DNA from: Anaerolineaceae bacterium | GTDB taxonomy: Bacteria > Chloroflexota > Anaerolineae > Anaerolineales > Anaerolineaceae | Reading direction: 5' to 3' | Assembly: GCA_011620465.1 (NCBI GenBank) | Contig: WOZC01000071.1 | Coordinates: 6,440-13,926 of the forward strand | DNA length: 7,487 nucleotides | Shown here: piece after piece, positions 1 through 7,013 of the stretch | Numbering within the stretch: position 1 is the first letter of the stretch | Layout: the number at the start of each line of letters is the position of its first letter | Program-made: the position numbers and the translations under genes | Notes under the pieces: model-generated | Database searches by the model: none | Told to the model about the DNA's origin: nothing | Seen by the model: only the letters and a program-made list of their open reading frames with translations

Positions 1-18
1 AACAGATCGGGATACAAT

Positions 19-1443
19 ATGGACATGTTGGAACTGAACATCGCTGCTTACCACCAGTCACTGCTCGAACAACAAATTACCACCGAAAGTTTGGTTGCTT
101 TTTACCTTGATCGGATCCGTCGATTTGACGGGGTTCTGTCCAGCATAATCTGTATCAATCCTACCGCCATGGAGTTGGCGAGGAAGTGTGATGAATCCCT
201 GCGCACAACCGGTAAATTGAGTGGCAGCCTGCACGGCGTCCCGGTATTAGTTAAGGACAACATCGAAACTGCGGATATGCCAACTACTGCCGGGAGCTTG
301 AGCCTTCAGGGTTTTTCAACCGGCAAAGACGCAGACCTGGTGAGACGCTTGAAAGCCGCTGGAGCGATCATCCTGGCTAAAACGAATTTGCATGAATTTG
401 CCATATGGGGTGAAACGATCAGCTCGATCAAAGGTCAAACTTACAACCCCTATGACTTGACCCGTACCCCGGGAGGTTCAAGCGGCGGTACTGGTGCTGC
501 CCTGGCTGCTAATTTTGGCTTAGTGGGCATCGGAACAGACACCATCAATTCCATCCGCTCTCCTTCCAGCGCCAACAACCTGGTTGGGATCCGTCCCACC
601 GTTGGCTTGGTAAGTAATGACGGTATTGTGCCCTATTCCCTAACCCAGGATACCGCGGGACCGATGGCTCGGAGTGTCGCTGATGCTGCTGCTGTTCTGA
701 AGGTGATTGCCGTCCGGGACCTGCTAGACGCCAGCACTTCGAACCACCCAAGAATTGGCTTGCTCAAATCGTTTTTCGGCTCTGAGCCGGTCAATAAGGA
801 AGTCAACCGGGCAATGGCACACGTCATTGAAGAAATGGGTGATATGGGCATTGATATTGTCGAAATCGAAGACCAGATCCAGATTAGTGATCTTGTTTCG
901 AATATCAGTGTGCATTTGTATGAACTCAAAGCTCACCTCAACAGCTATCTCGAAGCAGTGCATGCTCCCCATCCAAGCATTGACGCCATTTTAGAAAGTG
1001 GTTTGCACCATCCTGGGATTAAAGACAATCTTGTTTATGCCAACCAGCTGGACATAACTGCGCCTGAGTACAGAGAACGGTTAAACAAACGCGCCATATT
1101 GCAAAAGCAGATCGAGTTACTCTTTACAAGTCGACAGCTTGATGCTCTAATATTTCCCCATCAACAGCGGTTGGTATGCCGGGTGGGCGAATCCCAGGTT
1201 CAACGCAATGGAGCGCTCTCCGCGATCACAGGTTACCCTTCTGTATGCCTGCCAGCCGGCTTCTCCGCTCCTACACCCCAAGCTCCCATCGGCGTTCCGA
1301 TTGGTTTTGAGCTCTTTGGTCTACCAGGTAGTGAATGCCGTCTTATTGAAATTTCCAGGCAATATGAACAGCAATTCCCAAAAAGGCAGCCTCCAGTTGA
1401 GGATAGTTGGTTGGGATTTTTCCCAAAATCAGCCAACCTTTAA
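19..1443 (+). CDS. Amidase-signature family hydrolase (substrate unknown)
   Basis: This 474-aa protein is a serine hydrolase of the amidase signature (AS) family, which splits C-N bonds of amides, carbamoyl compounds or allophanate in the cytoplasm. The full AS triad is visible: Lys79 in VLVKDN, the cis-serine Ser154 in GGSSGG (152-157) and the nucleophile Ser178. The 24-residue spacing between the two serines equals that in FAAH (Ser217/Ser241). The nucleophile motif reads GTDTINSIR instead of the usual GTDTGGSIR. The C-terminal block from ITGYPSVCLPAGF to the end is typical of the family, and the length is normal. There is no signal peptide. The start at 19 fits the family N-terminus, but no good ribosome-binding site precedes it and the frame stays open to the window edge, so an upstream start is possible. 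AS sequences predict substrates poorly. Its place beside a molybdenum hydroxylase and a nucleobase permease suggests hydrolysis of a heterocycle breakdown product, which is inference. Confidence 0.9.
   Translation: MDMLELNIAAYHQSLLEQQITTESLVAFYLDRIRRFDGVLSSIICINPTAMELARKCDESLRTTGKLSGSLHGVPVLVKDNIETADMPTTAGSLSLQGFSTGKDADLVRRLKAAGAIILAKTNLHEFAIWGETISSIKGQTYNPYDLTRTPGGSSGGTGAALAANFGLVGIGTDTINSIRSPSSANNLVGIRPTVGLVSNDGIVPYSLTQDTAGPMARSVADAAAVLKVIAVRDLLDASTSNHPRIGLLKSFFGSEPVNKEVNRAMAHVIEEMGDMGIDIVEIEDQIQISDLVSNISVHLYELKAHLNSYLEAVHAPHPSIDAILESGLHHPGIKDNLVYANQLDITAPEYRERLNKRAILQKQIELLFTSRQLDALIFPHQQRLVCRVGESQVQRNGALSAITGYPSVCLPAGFSAPTPQAPIGVPIGFELFGLPGSECRLIEISRQYEQQFPKRQPPVEDSWLGFFPKSANL
1406..1437 (+). 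other. Hairpin at the 3' end of the amidase gene, possible weak terminator
   Basis: TTGGGA (1411-1416) and TCCCAA (1421-1426) form a perfect 6-bp stem with a TTTT loop. An outer pair, GTTGG (1406-1410) with CCAAC (1433-1437), can stack on it with a six-base bulge. The structure overlaps the last codons and is followed only by CTTTAAG, not a proper T-run. It is at best a weak terminator, and chance is possible. Confidence 0.25.
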
Positions 1444-1565
1444 GTATAATAATTGTAATTAATGAGAAGTAAGAGTATTCTTGCCATATGTTAGAATAGG
1501 TTTCAAACGTGTCGTTACCGGACAGCTTTTGATAGATACCTCACCAAAACGCTGTGATTGGTTAC

Positions 1566-1571
1566 TATAAA
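1566..1571 (+). promoter_or_regulatory. Candidate -10 element (TATAAA) for the molybdenum hydroxylase operon
   Basis: TATAAA matches the sigma-70 -10 consensus at five of six positions. It would start transcription near 1577, just before the palindrome at 1581-1596, leaving a leader of about 40 nt. No good -35 hexamer lies 16-18 bp upstream (ACCAAA at 1543-1548 is poor), so an activator or another sigma factor would be needed. A perfect TATAAT at 1445-1450 is a rival but also lacks a -35. Confidence 0.25.
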
Positions 1572-1580
1572 GAAAGCAAT

Positions 1581-1596
1581 GTAAAACAAGTTTTAC
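1581..1596. promoter_or_regulatory. Operator-like perfect palindrome in the leader of the hydroxylase operon
   Basis: GTAAAACAAGTTTTAC is a perfect 7-bp inverted repeat with a 2-bp centre. It lies 10 bp before the AGGAGG ribosome-binding site and just downstream of the candidate -10 element, a position suited to a repressor. It sits inside a larger dyad of ATTGGTTAC (1557-1565) with GTAACAAT (1598-1605), complementary apart from one bulged G. As DNA it could bind a dimeric regulator; as RNA it would be a bulged hairpin next to the ribosome-binding site. Shifted by one base, it matches the TyrR-box pattern TGTAAA-N6-TTTACA at 11 of 12 fixed positions, but TyrR is a gammaproteobacterial protein, so that match may be coincidence. 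Confidence 0.45.
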
Positions 1597-1617
1597 GGTA
1601 ACAATAGGAGGCTTTTA

Positions 1618-2469
1618 ATGATAAGTAGGTTCACATACTTTAAGCCCCACAACCTCATCGAAACTGTTCAATATCTCGAAAAGGAAGAGAAATCTTTCGT
1701 CCTTGCTGGCGGCACCGATTTGATGATTCTGCTGCGCAGAAATCTGATCGATGCTGAACATATCGTGGATATTAAAGCTCTCCCCGAGACAGCTGCTTTT
1801 GAATTCATTGATGGCGCCGGTTTGACAATCGGCGCTTCTGTTGTGGTTAATCGGGTAGTCGACTCAGAAGTTGTTAAGGTAAAGTATCCTGCGCTAAACC
1901 AGGCGGCAGCATCTCTGGCATCCTTCCAACTTCGCAACCGTGCTACGGTGGTCGGCAACATCTGTAATGCTTCTCCAGGGGCAGATCTGCCCCCCGCATT
2001 GTTGGCTTACGACGCTGTTGTCAACATTGCCGGTACTCAGGGCATCCGCCAGGTTCCGTTACACCAGTTCTTTACGGGTGTGAAACGCACAGTCCTTCAA
2101 CGCGGTGAGTTGGTAGTTTCAGTACAATTGCCAGAACCAGGGGAAGGTGACAAGAGCATTTACCTGCGCCAGACCAGGCTCCGCGGTCACGATCTCGCAA
2201 CAGTTGGTGTTGCCAGCCGCATCAAACCGGACGGCAAGGTGGCAATCGGTATCTGCGCTGTTGCTCCCACGCCAAAACGACTCTTCGCTCTTGAAGATAT
2301 GATCAATGAACGCGGATTGTCTCACGAGACCATTGAATGGGCTGCGGAAGAAATTAAAGAACACATCCATCCTATTAGCGATGTACGTTCCTCCGCACTC
2401 TACCGCCTGCAAATGGCGTCCGTCCTGCTGAAACGCGGTCTGTTCAACCTGATTGGCAAGGAGGATTAG
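1618..2469 (+). CDS. Xanthine dehydrogenase-family FAD-binding subunit (medium, CoxM-like)
   Basis: This 283-aa protein is the flavin subunit of a three-part molybdenum hydroxylase. Its FAD takes electrons from the [2Fe-2S] subunit and passes them to the final acceptor in the cytoplasm. The first FAD motif is AGGTDLM (30-36). The second, around RNRATVVGNICNASPGAD (106-123), has Val112 where TIGGN-type relatives carry Gly. The C-terminal signature SDVRSSALYRLQMASVLLKR (254-273) is typical of the CO-dehydrogenase flavoprotein C-terminal domain. Only two cysteines are present (116, 213), so the extra [4Fe-4S] insertion of 4-hydroxybenzoyl-CoA reductase is absent, which argues against a reductase of that kind. 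The ATG at 1618 follows AGGAGG (1606-1611) by 6 nt. The gene is first in the operon, and its final codons contain the ribosome-binding site of the next gene. The electron acceptor (NAD or other) cannot be read from the sequence. Confidence 0.93.
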   Translation: MISRFTYFKPHNLIETVQYLEKEEKSFVLAGGTDLMILLRRNLIDAEHIVDIKALPETAAFEFIDGAGLTIGASVVVNRVVDSEVVKVKYPALNQAAASLASFQLRNRATVVGNICNASPGADLPPALLAYDAVVNIAGTQGIRQVPLHQFFTGVKRTVLQRGELVVSVQLPEPGEGDKSIYLRQTRLRGHDLATVGVASRIKPDGKVAIGICAVAPTPKRLFALEDMINERGLSHETIEWAAEEIKEHIHPISDVRSSALYRLQMASVLLKRGLFNLIGKED

Positions 2470-2470
2470 C

Positions 2471-3007
2471 ATGGACAACTCCAAAGATTGCTCTATGTAT
2501 ACTGAACATATTGAATCAGGCAAGCGCAAAGTGACCCTGAACCTGACAGTAAATGGCCGGCAGGTCGTTCGAGATGTTGACCCAAGCATGACCTTGCTGC
2601 ACTTCCTGCGAGACAATCTGAAATTGTTCGGCACGAAAGAAGCCTGCGGCGAAGGGGAGTGCGGTGCCTGCACAATTATCATGGACGGCAACGCCGTGAC
2701 ATCATGTATCATCCTGGCAGTCGAAGCCGAAGGTGCGCAAATCACCACGGTTGAAGGTTTGGCAAAGGATGGAAAACTCTCCATTTTGCAGGAAGAGTAT
2801 ATCAAAGCAGATGCTCTGCAGTGCGGTTTTTGCACCCCTGGGTTCCTGATGTCTACCCGTGCCTTATTGGATCACAATCCAAACCCAACCGACGAGGAGA
2901 TAACTGAAGCTCTGAGCGGAAATCTGTGCCGCTGTACTGGCTATTTGCCGATCTTGAATGCGGTAAAGAGTACAGTAGAACGAGAACGAAAGGAGTTGGA
3001 TCGCTAA
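2471..3007 (+). CDS. Xanthine dehydrogenase-family [2Fe-2S] subunit (small, CoxS-like)
   Basis: This 178-aa iron-sulfur subunit carries electrons from the molybdenum centre to FAD through two [2Fe-2S] clusters. The N-terminal plant-ferredoxin-type cluster is bound by Cys59, Cys64, Cys67 and Cys79 (CGEGECGAC, then a further Cys). The C-terminal four-helix domain binds the second cluster through Cys118, Cys121, Cys153 and Cys155 (QCGFCTPG and NLCRCTGY). All eight ligands are present and the length is normal, apart from an extension of about 20 residues before the beta-grasp domain. The ATG at 2471 is chosen because AAGGAGG (2458-2464) lies 6 nt upstream; the in-frame TTG at 2453 would start inside the previous gene, ahead of that site. 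Only one base separates it from the FAD-subunit stop codon, so the two are translationally coupled. Its own stop overlaps the next start as TAATG. Confidence 0.96.
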   Translation: MDNSKDCSMYTEHIESGKRKVTLNLTVNGRQVVRDVDPSMTLLHFLRDNLKLFGTKEACGEGECGACTIIMDGNAVTSCIILAVEAEGAQITTVEGLAKDGKLSILQEEYIKADALQCGFCTPGFLMSTRALLDHNPNPTDEEITEALSGNLCRCTGYLPILNAVKSTVERERKELDR

Positions 3008-5418
3008 TGGACGAGAAAAAATACCAATCAAAATATTCGCGGGTTGGTCAGCGCTATGATCGCAAAGACGCTCGCGAAAAAGTAACCGGTCAGGCTGTTT
3101 ATACCTATGACCTGGAATTACCAGGTATGCTGCACGCCAGGTGCCTTCTCTCTCCATACGCTCGTGCCAGGATTGTCTCAATCGATACCAGCAAAGCCAA
3201 AGCATTGCCTGGTGTCAGAGCTGTTTTGACCGGCGAAGACTCTGACATTCTGGTCGGTCTCTATATGCAGGACAAACGTGTTTTGTCGAAGGGTGAGACC
3301 CGTTATCAGGGTGATGTGGTTGCCGCTGTGGCTGCTGAAGATGAAGAAACCGCCGAACGCGCTATTTCACTGCTGGAGGTGGTTTATGAACCGCTGGTTC
3401 CGGTTCACGATATTGACGAAGCACTTGAAGGCAAAATTCTGGTTCATGAAGATATCAACGATCTGAAGCACTACGAAGGCGTCTTCTTCCCCCAGAAAGA
3501 TTCCAATATCGCCAGTTGGAACAAGAGTAAAAAGGGCGATCTGGATAAAGCTTTCGATGAGTCCGATTTGGTCGTTGAAAACGAATTTTCACTACCTGCT
3601 GTTGCCCACGTTCCCATGGAGACCCATGTGGCAATCGTTCAGGCTGACCCATTTTCCAACAAGATCAAAATCTGGTCATCCGCGCAATCGCCCTTCACTA
3701 TCCGTCAAATTATGGCAGATAGCTTTGGCATCTCTGAATCGGATGTCGAAGTGCATATCCCCTATGTCGGTGGTGGGTTTGGCGGCAAAGCCGGTATCCA
3801 CCTCGAACCGCTTGCGACATTGCTTTCAAAAGCCGCTGGTGGTCTGCCGGTGAAGGTACGCGCCACTCGTGAACAAGAGTTTAATCAGCTGCCAACCCGT
3901 GCCGGTATGCGCGGACGCATCAAAACCGGTGTCACGAAAGATGGAAAACTTACCGGTATCAAGGCTGTTTATGACTGGGATAGCGGCGCATACGCTGACT
4001 ATGCTGTAAACGTTGGAAAGACCGCCGTTTATTCCGGCCTTGGCCCGTATGCGGTTGATAATGCCAGCATCGACTCGAAAACAATTTATACCAACAAGGT
4101 TTTCAGCACCGCTTATCGTGGATTTGGTCACCTTGAAACCCACTGGACGATTGAGCGCCAGATGGACATCCTCTCTCAAAAGCTTGGGATCGACCCATAC
4201 GAATTCCGCATGAAAAACCTGCTGGAACCTGGTTTCGAAACCATGAGTGGTGAAGTGATCACTGAAAGCAGTGGCAGCCCCAAGGATTGCCTTACTGCGG
4301 TGGTCAAGGAAATCGGTTGGACTGGTCGTAAGACTGAAGAAGAGCGCCAGAGAGAGTGGAAAACCGGTAAGGTGCGCGGCAAGGGCTTTGCCATGCTGCA
4401 AAAAGCACCTGCCATGCCCGCGAACACGGCTTCATCTGTAATAATGCAGATGAATGGCGATGGGCATGTCAAGCTGATGATCGGCGCTGTTGACTTTGGT
4501 CAGGGTGCCATCACTGCCTTGGCACAAATCGCTGCCCAGGAACTGGACATTCCGATCGAACACATTGAAATCTCGGCTGAAATTGATACCCGCTCCAGCC
4601 CCTATGACTGGAACACAGTCGCGTCCAAACTCATCTTTATGGCTGGAAATGCGGTCATCAAAGCCAGCCGCGAAATGCTGCGAAAAATGAAAGAGGTCGC
4701 TGCACAGGCTCTGCGTACAGAACCGGAAAACTTAATGCATGCTAATGGCGAAGTTTATCATCGGCACAATCCCGGACGACGCCTTTCCTACAAGGATATC
4801 GCTCTTGGTTATATGTATCCGAATGGTACTGGCATCGGCGGACCACTCATTTCCAGCGGCAGCAGCATTGCTGACGGTCTGACCAATCTGCATCCAGAAA
4901 CCGGCCAAGGAAACCCCGCAGCTGTTTGGACCTTTGGCGCTCACGCTGTAGAAATTGAAGTGGATGTTGAAACCGGCTACATTGAAGTCCTCAAAGTTGC
5001 ATCCGCCTTTGACATCGGTCAGGTAATTAACGAAAAGCTTGTCTTCGGGCAAATTTGCGGCGGTGTGCTGCAGGGGTTGGGTTCTGCATTATTGGAAGGG
5101 TATAAATTCAACAAGGATGTCCAGTTGCTGAACCCCTCCTTTACTGACAATAAGATTCCGACCATGAAAGACATGCCTGTAGAAATTGTGCCAATCTACA
5201 TCGAGAATCCTCAACTCAACGGCCCCTATGGTGCCCGTGGTGTAGGTGAACATCCGATGATTTCCATCCCATCAGCCATCGGCAATGCTGTCTATGACGC
5301 TCTGGGCATCAATTTCCACGTTCTGCCACTTTCACCAGAAGCCATTGCACTGGGTATTGCGAGTGGAAAGAAATCAATCTTGTGTACCGATGTCGACTGC
5401 CTTCCTGGTCTTCATTGA
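3007..5418 (+). CDS. Xanthine dehydrogenase-family molybdopterin-binding catalytic subunit (large)
   Basis: This 803-aa subunit holds the molybdenum cofactor and hydroxylates the substrate with water-derived oxygen. Family landmarks in order are KVTGQAVYTYD near the N-terminus, Glu205 in VPMETH (aligning with bovine XDH Glu802), GGGFGGK (255-261), Arg298 in PTRAGM (aligning with Arg880), AYRGFG (369-374, with Arg371 and Phe373), DFGQG (496-500) and the catalytic glutamate Glu748 in GVGEH (bovine Glu1261). It lacks the CoxL-type cysteine loop, so it is not a CO dehydrogenase. ETH and RGFG resemble XDH, but AGM after Arg298 and HLETHW after RGFG replace the common HP and PQ segments, so the substrate is uncertain. 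The ATG at 3007 overlaps the previous stop by one base and follows AAAGGAG (2989-2995); upstream in-frame starts would overlap that gene by up to 80 bp and lack a site. No Moco maturation gene lies nearby. Confidence 0.94.
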   Translation: MDEKKYQSKYSRVGQRYDRKDAREKVTGQAVYTYDLELPGMLHARCLLSPYARARIVSIDTSKAKALPGVRAVLTGEDSDILVGLYMQDKRVLSKGETRYQGDVVAAVAAEDEETAERAISLLEVVYEPLVPVHDIDEALEGKILVHEDINDLKHYEGVFFPQKDSNIASWNKSKKGDLDKAFDESDLVVENEFSLPAVAHVPMETHVAIVQADPFSNKIKIWSSAQSPFTIRQIMADSFGISESDVEVHIPYVGGGFGGKAGIHLEPLATLLSKAAGGLPVKVRATREQEFNQLPTRAGMRGRIKTGVTKDGKLTGIKAVYDWDSGAYADYAVNVGKTAVYSGLGPYAVDNASIDSKTIYTNKVFSTAYRGFGHLETHWTIERQMDILSQKLGIDPYEFRMKNLLEPGFETMSGEVITESSGSPKDCLTAVVKEIGWTGRKTEEERQREWKTGKVRGKGFAMLQKAPAMPANTASSVIMQMNGDGHVKLMIGAVDFGQGAITALAQIAAQELDIPIEHIEISAEIDTRSSPYDWNTVASKLIFMAGNAVIKASREMLRKMKEVAAQALRTEPENLMHANGEVYHRHNPGRRLSYKDIALGYMYPNGTGIGGPLISSGSSIADGLTNLHPETGQGNPAAVWTFGAHAVEIEVDVETGYIEVLKVASAFDIGQVINEKLVFGQICGGVLQGLGSALLEGYKFNKDVQLLNPSFTDNKIPTMKDMPVEIVPIYIENPQLNGPYGARGVGEHPMISIPSAIGNAVYDALGINFHVLPLSPEAIALGIASGKKSILCTDVDCLPGLH

Positions 5419-5450
5419 GTCATTAAATTGAAACATTAACAATACTCACA

Positions 5451-5494
5451 TCCCATCTAATACCCTTGCGCTTATAGAGCGTAAGGCAATGGGA
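5451..5494 (+). ncRNA. Structured leader hairpin upstream of the permease (cis-regulatory or processing element)
   Basis: This is a two-part stem in the spacer between the molybdenum subunit and the permease. The outer helix is TCCCAT (5451-5456) with ATGGGA (5489-5494), 6 bp. The inner helix is CCTTGCGCT (5464-5472) with AGCGTAAGG (5478-5486), 9 bp with one G-U, closed by a TATAG loop. Between them lies an asymmetric internal loop, CTAATAC (5457-5463) opposite CA. No T-run follows, so it is not an intrinsic terminator. Two helices around an asymmetric loop are also the layout of some small riboswitches, but I recognise no known class. An mRNA-stabilising or processing hairpin that separates hydroxylase and permease expression is the simpler reading. 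Confidence 0.45.
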
Positions 5495-5579
5495 AGAAAG
5501 GAGAAGTGAACACAGCATAAAGGTTTTCGTCGATCGTTTGACAGTTGAATATTCTTATTATTAATCTAAAGGAGAAAGA

Positions 5580-6965
5580 ATGAAATGGTTTACAAAATCA
5601 GATAGTACCGTAGGTTACCTTCCAGATGAGACCCCACCATTCTGGAAATTGTTACTCTACGCAATTCAGCAGGTTATTGTCATGTTCCCTGCTACAATCA
5701 CTGTAGCACTAATCACCAAATTCCACATCTCAACAACCATTTTTGCCAGTGGTTTCGCCACTCTTTGTTTCATCCTGATCACCAAAGGCAAAATCCCCCT
5801 GTACTATGGCTCCAGTTTCTCATACATCGGAGCTATCGTTGGCTTGGTTGGTGCAGATTACCTCGGTAGCGTAGCAATCCTGCCTGATGACAAAATTGCG
5901 ATCGTGACCTTCGGTATCGTCATGTCAGGTTTGGTCTCAATCGCCGCAGGTCTCCTCGTGAAGAAACTTGGTAAAGATGTGATTGATAAATTCCTTCCTG
6001 CCTCAATCACCGGTCCAATAGCCATGGTCATCGGTCTGACCCTGGCAGGCAACGCGATGGCTGATGCAGCCCCCGCGGTCGCCGGTCCTGGTTTCATTAA
6101 CAACCTGCCCTGGATCGTTTCACTGGTCACATTGATTTCAACCATTATTTTCTCGGTTTACCTCAAAGGTTTCCTTTCCCAGTTGCCGCTCTTCCTTGGT
6201 ATGCTGGTTGGTGTAATCATCGCTGGTATTCTGACCGCTTCAACTGGTTCTGACCTCTTCCGCCAGCTGCCCGAAGCTGCTGCCAGCCAGGGCATCTTTG
6301 CTCTGCCCCACTTTACCGTTCCAACGGTATACTGGCCAGCCGCGCTCGCCATCATGCCTGTTGCCCTTGCCACCATTCCAGAATCTACTGCACACATCTA
6401 CCAGCTGGATGTCTACGTGAATGATCTGGCAAAGAAACTTGGCAGCAAGAAGCAATATGATCTCGCGAATCGACTTGGCGACAACTTGATTGGTGATGGC
6501 GTTGGTGACATGGTAGCCGGTTTCATGGGCGGTCCTGCTGGAACCAACTATGGTGAAAACATCAGCGCAATGGCTATCACCCGCGTTTTCTCCGTGCCGG
6601 TTCTGATCACTGCTGCAGGTATCGCCATGATCATTGCCTGCTTTACCCCTCTGGTAAAGGCTATCTATTCCATCCCCTTGAGCGTTATCGGTGGTTTGGA
6701 AATCTACCTTTTCGGCGCCATCGCTGCTCAGGGTATCGCCATTATGATTGAAAAGAAAGTTGATATGTTCAGCGCTAAGAATATCGCTGTGATCGCCACA
6801 ATTTCTGTCATCGCAATTGGTGGACAATATCACTTCGGCGGTATGATCCCATTCTTCGGAATGCAACTGCCCGCCCTGGCAACTGCTGCTATCTTCGGTA
6901 TCGTCTTGAATGCTCTTCTGAACATCGGCAAAACCAGAGATGTATTCGAAAAAGTTAAAGAGTAG
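5580..6965 (+). CDS. NCS2 (NAT) family nucleobase permease, uracil-type motif
   Basis: This 461-aa inner-membrane carrier of the uracil-xanthine permease family probably imports a nucleobase with protons. Many hydrophobic segments run through it, roughly 22-46, 53-68, 79-95, 106-128, 139-160, 176-222, 249-266, 337-358, 362-390, 402-418 and 425-448, consistent with the 14-segment NCS2 fold. Ligand-site landmarks are SSFSYIGA (78-85), Glu268 in IPESTAHI (matching UraA Glu241) and Glu326 in NYGENISAMAITRV (matching UraA Glu290). The GEN motif followed by AITRV is the uracil-carrier form, whereas xanthine and urate carriers typically show QNNG, so a pyrimidine or unusual base is favoured over xanthine. 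The loop between the two glutamates (about 281-300, charged) is longer than in UraA. The ATG at 5580 follows AAAGGAG (5568-5574) by 5 nt. It lies 161 bp after the hydroxylase operon on the same strand and may be co-transcribed with it. Confidence 0.93.
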   Translation: MKWFTKSDSTVGYLPDETPPFWKLLLYAIQQVIVMFPATITVALITKFHISTTIFASGFATLCFILITKGKIPLYYGSSFSYIGAIVGLVGADYLGSVAILPDDKIAIVTFGIVMSGLVSIAAGLLVKKLGKDVIDKFLPASITGPIAMVIGLTLAGNAMADAAPAVAGPGFINNLPWIVSLVTLISTIIFSVYLKGFLSQLPLFLGMLVGVIIAGILTASTGSDLFRQLPEAAASQGIFALPHFTVPTVYWPAALAIMPVALATIPESTAHIYQLDVYVNDLAKKLGSKKQYDLANRLGDNLIGDGVGDMVAGFMGGPAGTNYGENISAMAITRVFSVPVLITAAGIAMIIACFTPLVKAIYSIPLSVIGGLEIYLFGAIAAQGIAIMIEKKVDMFSAKNIAVIATISVIAIGGQYHFGGMIPFFGMQLPALATAAIFGIVLNALLNIGKTRDVFEKVKE

Positions 6966-7013
6966 ATTCTTTAAAAGTAAGTAAGAAATACTGACAAAAA
7001 AAGAGCTGGTCTG

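Noticed and set aside
1445..1450. Perfect TATAAT right after the amidase stop
   Set aside because: No hexamer resembling TTGACA lies 16-18 bp upstream, and AT-rich intergenic DNA produces such matches easily.
2453..2470. TTG start six codons upstream for the [2Fe-2S] subunit
   Set aside because: It lies inside the FAD-subunit gene and contains the ribosome-binding site itself. The ATG at 2471 is ideally placed behind AAGGAGG.
2119..2835. Long minus-strand open frame of 238 codons across the FAD and Fe-S genes
   Set aside because: It is antisense to two well-supported genes with intact motifs, and its translation shows no recognisable domain.
2926..3006. Upstream in-frame start for the molybdenum subunit
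   Set aside because: The extra 27 residues come from reading the Cys-rich end of the small subunit in another frame. The ATG at 3007 fits the family N-terminus and the TAATG coupling.
5538..5567. Exact TTGACA (-35) upstream of the permease with AT-rich TATTAT/TATTAA/TAATCT stretches after it
   Set aside because: The best -10 (TATTAT, 5556-5561) is only 12 bp away. Any start from the better-spaced ones would fall in or beyond the ribosome-binding site at 5568-5574, so no workable housekeeping promoter results.
5419..5579. A classical purine riboswitch before the permease
   Set aside because: The three-way junction and conserved loop bases of the purine aptamer are not found; only the two-helix hairpin at 5451-5494 is present.
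6240..6866. Minus-strand open frame of 208 codons antisense to the permease
   Set aside because: Its composition is rich in His, Asp and Gly without domain structure, as expected for the shadow of a membrane-protein gene.
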